From Chitinophaga sp. sic0106 (GTDB lineage Bacteria > Bacteroidota > Bacteroidia > Chitinophagales > Chitinophagaceae), in the NCBI RefSeq assembly GCF_019219075.1, contig NZ_JAHUWJ010000001.1, positions 372,001-436,000 of the forward strand: a stretch of 64,000 bases of DNA, written 5' to 3'. Shown here in pieces: positions 61,521 through 64,000 of the stretch. A program made the translations under genes and the position numbers. Within the stretch, counting starts at the first letter, position 1, and each line of letters opens with the position of its first letter. The notes beneath the pieces are model-generated. The model was not told where the DNA came from. It worked only from the letters and a program-made list of their open reading frames with translations, and ran no database searches.

Positions 61521-63011
61521 ATGAAGCATATATCAAAATATTTCGCAGGACTTTCACTGGTGATGCTGGCTGCTTCTTGCTCCCTCAAAAAAGATCCGCA
61601 TGATGCAGTACCAAATGAAGATGTAAAAAATCCAGCTTCCTGGCAGAACGCAACAGACGGTAACTATGCACTTTTAAAAGAAGAAAATTTCACCCGTAAC
61701 TACTGGCAGATAGGGGAGTTTCCAAGTGACGATATCGCATTGAGCGGTACTACCACTGACCCGCTTTTTTACTCCTATACTTACGGACACCTGACCAACC
61801 AGGGCAACACTTCCGCCTACTGGCGCGCAGCATACAGGACCATTAACGGCTGTAACCTGCTGCTGGCAGAAATGAAAGAAGGCACCTCCGCAGATGTAGA
61901 CCAGATGATGGGGGAGAACCTGTTTCTCCGCGCCTTCGTACATCACAGCCTGGTGCGCACTTTCGGCCGCCCTTATCAGCAATCGCCGGAAACCAACCTG
62001 GGTGTACCGGTAATCACCACAGCTGATATAACGGCAAAGCCTAAACGCAATACAGTTAAGGAAGTATACGACCAGGTGATTGCAGATTTGCAGAAAGCTA
62101 AAGACCTGATGACGGAAGACAGAAGCAACAGCTATGCTTCTAAAAACGTTGCGATGGCCATGCTGGCAAGGGTATACCTCTACAAAGGCCAGAATGATTC
62201 AGCATATGCCTACGCAGATTCTGTGATCAGATCAAACCACTATTCACTGGTGCCTACCGTGGACCTCGCGAAGTATTATACCAAAGGGAATGAAGACAAT
62301 AAGGAAACTATCTGGGCGATCCATCATACCGCACAGGATGATAGAGACTGGTCGTCCATCGGTTCCATGTACTATACCTCCCCAAGTGGCCTTGGCTACG
62401 GCGAAATCTATGCGTCAGAAGCCTATCGCAAACTGCTGGATAAATATCCGGAAGATGCCAGACATAGCTTTGTGCAGCCGGTAGTAATTAAAAAAGCTAA
62501 CGGGCAGGACTCTACGGATATCAATGGTAACAAGGTAATCGCCACCCGTGGTAAAGCCGGCGGTATCCAGGTGCAGAAGTGGTATATCCTCAAGTTCTCC
62601 AACCAGGATAACATCCCTACGCTCAGCTCTCCGGTAGTATTCCGCCTGGCAGAAATGTACCTCATCAGGGCAGAAGCAGCGGCTAAACTGGGTAATAACA
62701 ACCAGGCCATTGAAGATGTGAACACGATCCGTACCCGCGCAGGACTCAGCGGTAATGCACTCTTCACCACCGCCGACCTGAAAGGCTACGCCTCCGTGCT
62801 CGACGTGGTGCTCGACGAAACCCGCCTGGAGCTTGCGTTTGAAACACATCGTTGCTTTGATCTGTTCCGTAACAACAAAAATCTGGTGAGAAATTATCCC
62901 GGCTATCACCCGGTAAATCCTCAAACAATTGAGTATACCAACCTAAGGGTAGTACACTATATCCCCGAACAGGATATCGTACTAAACCCTAACCTGGCGC
63001 AAAACCCATAA
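61521..63011 (+). CDS. SusD/RagB-family nutrient-binding lipoprotein
   Basis: The 496-residue protein has a lipoprotein signal with C20 (LAASC). Helical TPR-like stretches (VAMAMLARVYLYKGQNDSAYAYAD) and the conserved RLAEMYLIRAEAAAKLGN and VVLDETRLELAFETHRCFDLFR motifs are typical of SusD. It is the surface lid that captures substrate for SusC. The gene is 21 bp behind susC, and a strong terminator follows the stop. Confidence 0.95.
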   Translation: MKHISKYFAGLSLVMLAASCSLKKDPHDAVPNEDVKNPASWQNATDGNYALLKEENFTRNYWQIGEFPSDDIALSGTTTDPLFYSYTYGHLTNQGNTSAYWRAAYRTINGCNLLLAEMKEGTSADVDQMMGENLFLRAFVHHSLVRTFGRPYQQSPETNLGVPVITTADITAKPKRNTVKEVYDQVIADLQKAKDLMTEDRSNSYASKNVAMAMLARVYLYKGQNDSAYAYADSVIRSNHYSLVPTVDLAKYYTKGNEDNKETIWAIHHTAQDDRDWSSIGSMYYTSPSGLGYGEIYASEAYRKLLDKYPEDARHSFVQPVVIKKANGQDSTDINGNKVIATRGKAGGIQVQKWYILKFSNQDNIPTLSSPVVFRLAEMYLIRAEAAAKLGNNNQAIEDVNTIRTRAGLSGNALFTTADLKGYASVLDVVLDETRLELAFETHRCFDLFRNNKNLVRNYPGYHPVNPQTIEYTNLRVVHYIPEQDIVLNPNLAQNP

Positions 63012-63030
63012 GAATAACCATATACTATGA

Positions 63031-63066
63031 AAGGCTCCCTACGTAAGCAGGGAGCCTTCTCTTTTA
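63031..63066 (+). terminator. Intrinsic terminator after susD
   Basis: AAGGCTCCCT pairs perfectly with AGGGAGCCTT around an 8-base loop and is followed by CTCTTTT. Confidence 0.9.
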
Positions 63067-63134
63067 CCGTTTACACAGTCTTTGTAGCTATTCGCTGATT
63101 TTTTCTATATTTTTCGAAGATCAATTTATACTTC

Positions 63135-64000
63135 ATGCTAAATCATCAACCTCACCACTTATTCCTTAAAAGAGGATTGATCCTGGCTGGACTTAGTATG
63201 GGCTTGTTTGGCACCACTATGGCGCAGCAGCTCAAATATACTTCCGGGAACAATTCGTGGAATGCCGACTCCCTGGGAAACCAACGGGTAGTGGTTACTT
63301 TTAATGGAACTGGAAACGCTGCCAGGGTGGTAATCCCCTGGCGCCGCCGTGATGAAAATCCAGCCGGCAAACGTATTATCATCCAGGATGCAAAAACAAA
63401 ACAACCGGTAGCAAACGTAAAAATGCTATCGCTCAACCGTGAACAAGGAGACATTATTTTTGAACCCACCTCCGGCAAAGGTGAGTACTACATTTACTAT
63501 CTGCCGTATCAAAATGAAGGTCGCGCCAACTATCCACAAGGCGTATACCTCGCACCTGCACCCACTGCTAATGCTTCCTGGACTAACGCACTACCCGACA
63601 ACCTGAGGCCAAACACCACCGTGAAGGCCATGGAATCAGTGGATGAGTTCAACAGCTTTTACCCAATGGAGGTAATAGCTACCACAGCAGAAATGAAATC
63701 GCTGCTGCTGAAACATCCCGGTGCCGGTTACCTCGTATTCCCCGAGGACAGAGCCTTTCCGGTAAAAATGACGGACGACATCCCCCAACGCTGGGTGCAG
63801 AAAGGGCCGTCGCAGACATTTCAGGGGCAGGCGGATAAAGGAGAGTACTATGCTTTTCAGCTGGGTATTTACGCACGTAAAGACCTTAAAGATATACAGG
63901 TGCGCTTTTCCGACCTGAAAACCGCCGATGGTAAACAGATTCCGGCCGCTCAGCTGAGCTGCATCAATACCACCGGCACCACTTACGATGCCAGGCCCTT
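63135..64000 (+). CDS. Large secreted protein, glycoside hydrolase-like (cut by window end)
   Basis: The ATG at 63135 opens a frame that runs past the window end with no stop in 288 codons. The signal peptide ends about residue 32 (GTTMAQ). The visible part is an N-terminal beta-sandwich (NQRVVVTFNGTGNAARVVIPW, then YYIYYLPYQNEG) followed by FNSFYPMEVIA and YYAFQLGIYARKDL. The last motif recalls the large Bacteroidota proteins annotated as glycoside hydrolase or DUF4091/GH123-like. It follows susD with a terminator between. Its place behind SusCD supports a carbohydrate-active role, but the catalytic domain is not in view. Confidence 0.7.
   Translation, partial: MLNHQPHHLFLKRGLILAGLSMGLFGTTMAQQLKYTSGNNSWNADSLGNQRVVVTFNGTGNAARVVIPWRRRDENPAGKRIIIQDAKTKQPVANVKMLSLNREQGDIIFEPTSGKGEYYIYYLPYQNEGRANYPQGVYLAPAPTANASWTNALPDNLRPNTTVKAMESVDEFNSFYPMEVIATTAEMKSLLLKHPGAGYLVFPEDRAFPVKMTDDIPQRWVQKGPSQTFQGQADKGEYYAFQLGIYARKDLKDIQVRFSDLKTADGKQIPAAQLSCINTTGTTYDARP

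Overview
The window reads as a chromosomal segment of a Bacteroidota bacterium, most likely Chitinophagaceae and plausibly Chitinophaga. The signs are a SusC/SusD pair behind an ECF sigma factor and a FecR-type anti-sigma, several PorT-like small barrels, many Bacteroidota-style lipoproteins, a three-gene succinate dehydrogenase with one cytochrome b subunit, and repeated TANNTTTG (-7 type) boxes upstream of genes. I see no phage, integrase, transposase, CRISPR array, rRNA or tRNA. The first 285 bases hold nothing I recognise.

Layout. 0.3-9.4 kb: MsrB, a membrane-anchored SRPBCC/GyrI protein, a YciI-like protein, a DUF4836 lipoprotein, an ABC ATPase/FtsX-like permease pair, a Dabb protein, a geranylgeranyl-reductase-family flavoprotein, YbaB, an unlisted 51-residue membrane protein and a Cys-rich GNAT. 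9.4-15.2 kb: small membrane and lipoproteins, then Obg and adenylate kinase. 15.5-24.7 kb: a secreted NagZ-like/serine-hydrolase fusion, heme A synthase, a membrane patatin and TypA. 24.6-27 kb: two gene-poor stretches flanking recA, with a 70-bp tandem repeat, strong hairpins and a candidate small RNA. 27-30 kb: PAP2-like protein, RpoN, RNase HII and a lipoprotein. 30.4-36.6 kb: a DPP7-type S46 peptidase, sdhCAB and an IPT lipoprotein.

The stretch 36.7-47.9 kb is one long minus-strand run. In transcription order it carries RlmD, an intact rhomboid protease, a catalytically dead rhomboid paralogue, a terminator, two tandem membrane-anchored EEP-family proteins, CysS, a glutaminyl-cyclase-like M28 enzyme, AlkB, a SIR2-like protein 13 bp behind AlkB, and a DUF4377-META-META protein. 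47.9-53 kb: a TlpA-like thioredoxin-fold protein, three consecutive PorT-like barrels and MetF. 53.1-56.2 kb: LptB, a GH3 (acyl-adenylate fold) protein and FabG. 56.3-64 kb: sigma factor, FecR, SusC with an STN domain, SusD and the start of a large secreted protein, forming a cell-surface-signalled uptake locus cut by the window end.

The points most worth a second look are the AlkB-SIR2 gene pair, the candidate small RNA upstream of recA, the structured typA-recA gap, the rhomboid/pseudo-rhomboid pair and the NagZ-AmiE-like fusion. All domain calls come from reading motifs by eye; no database search was run.
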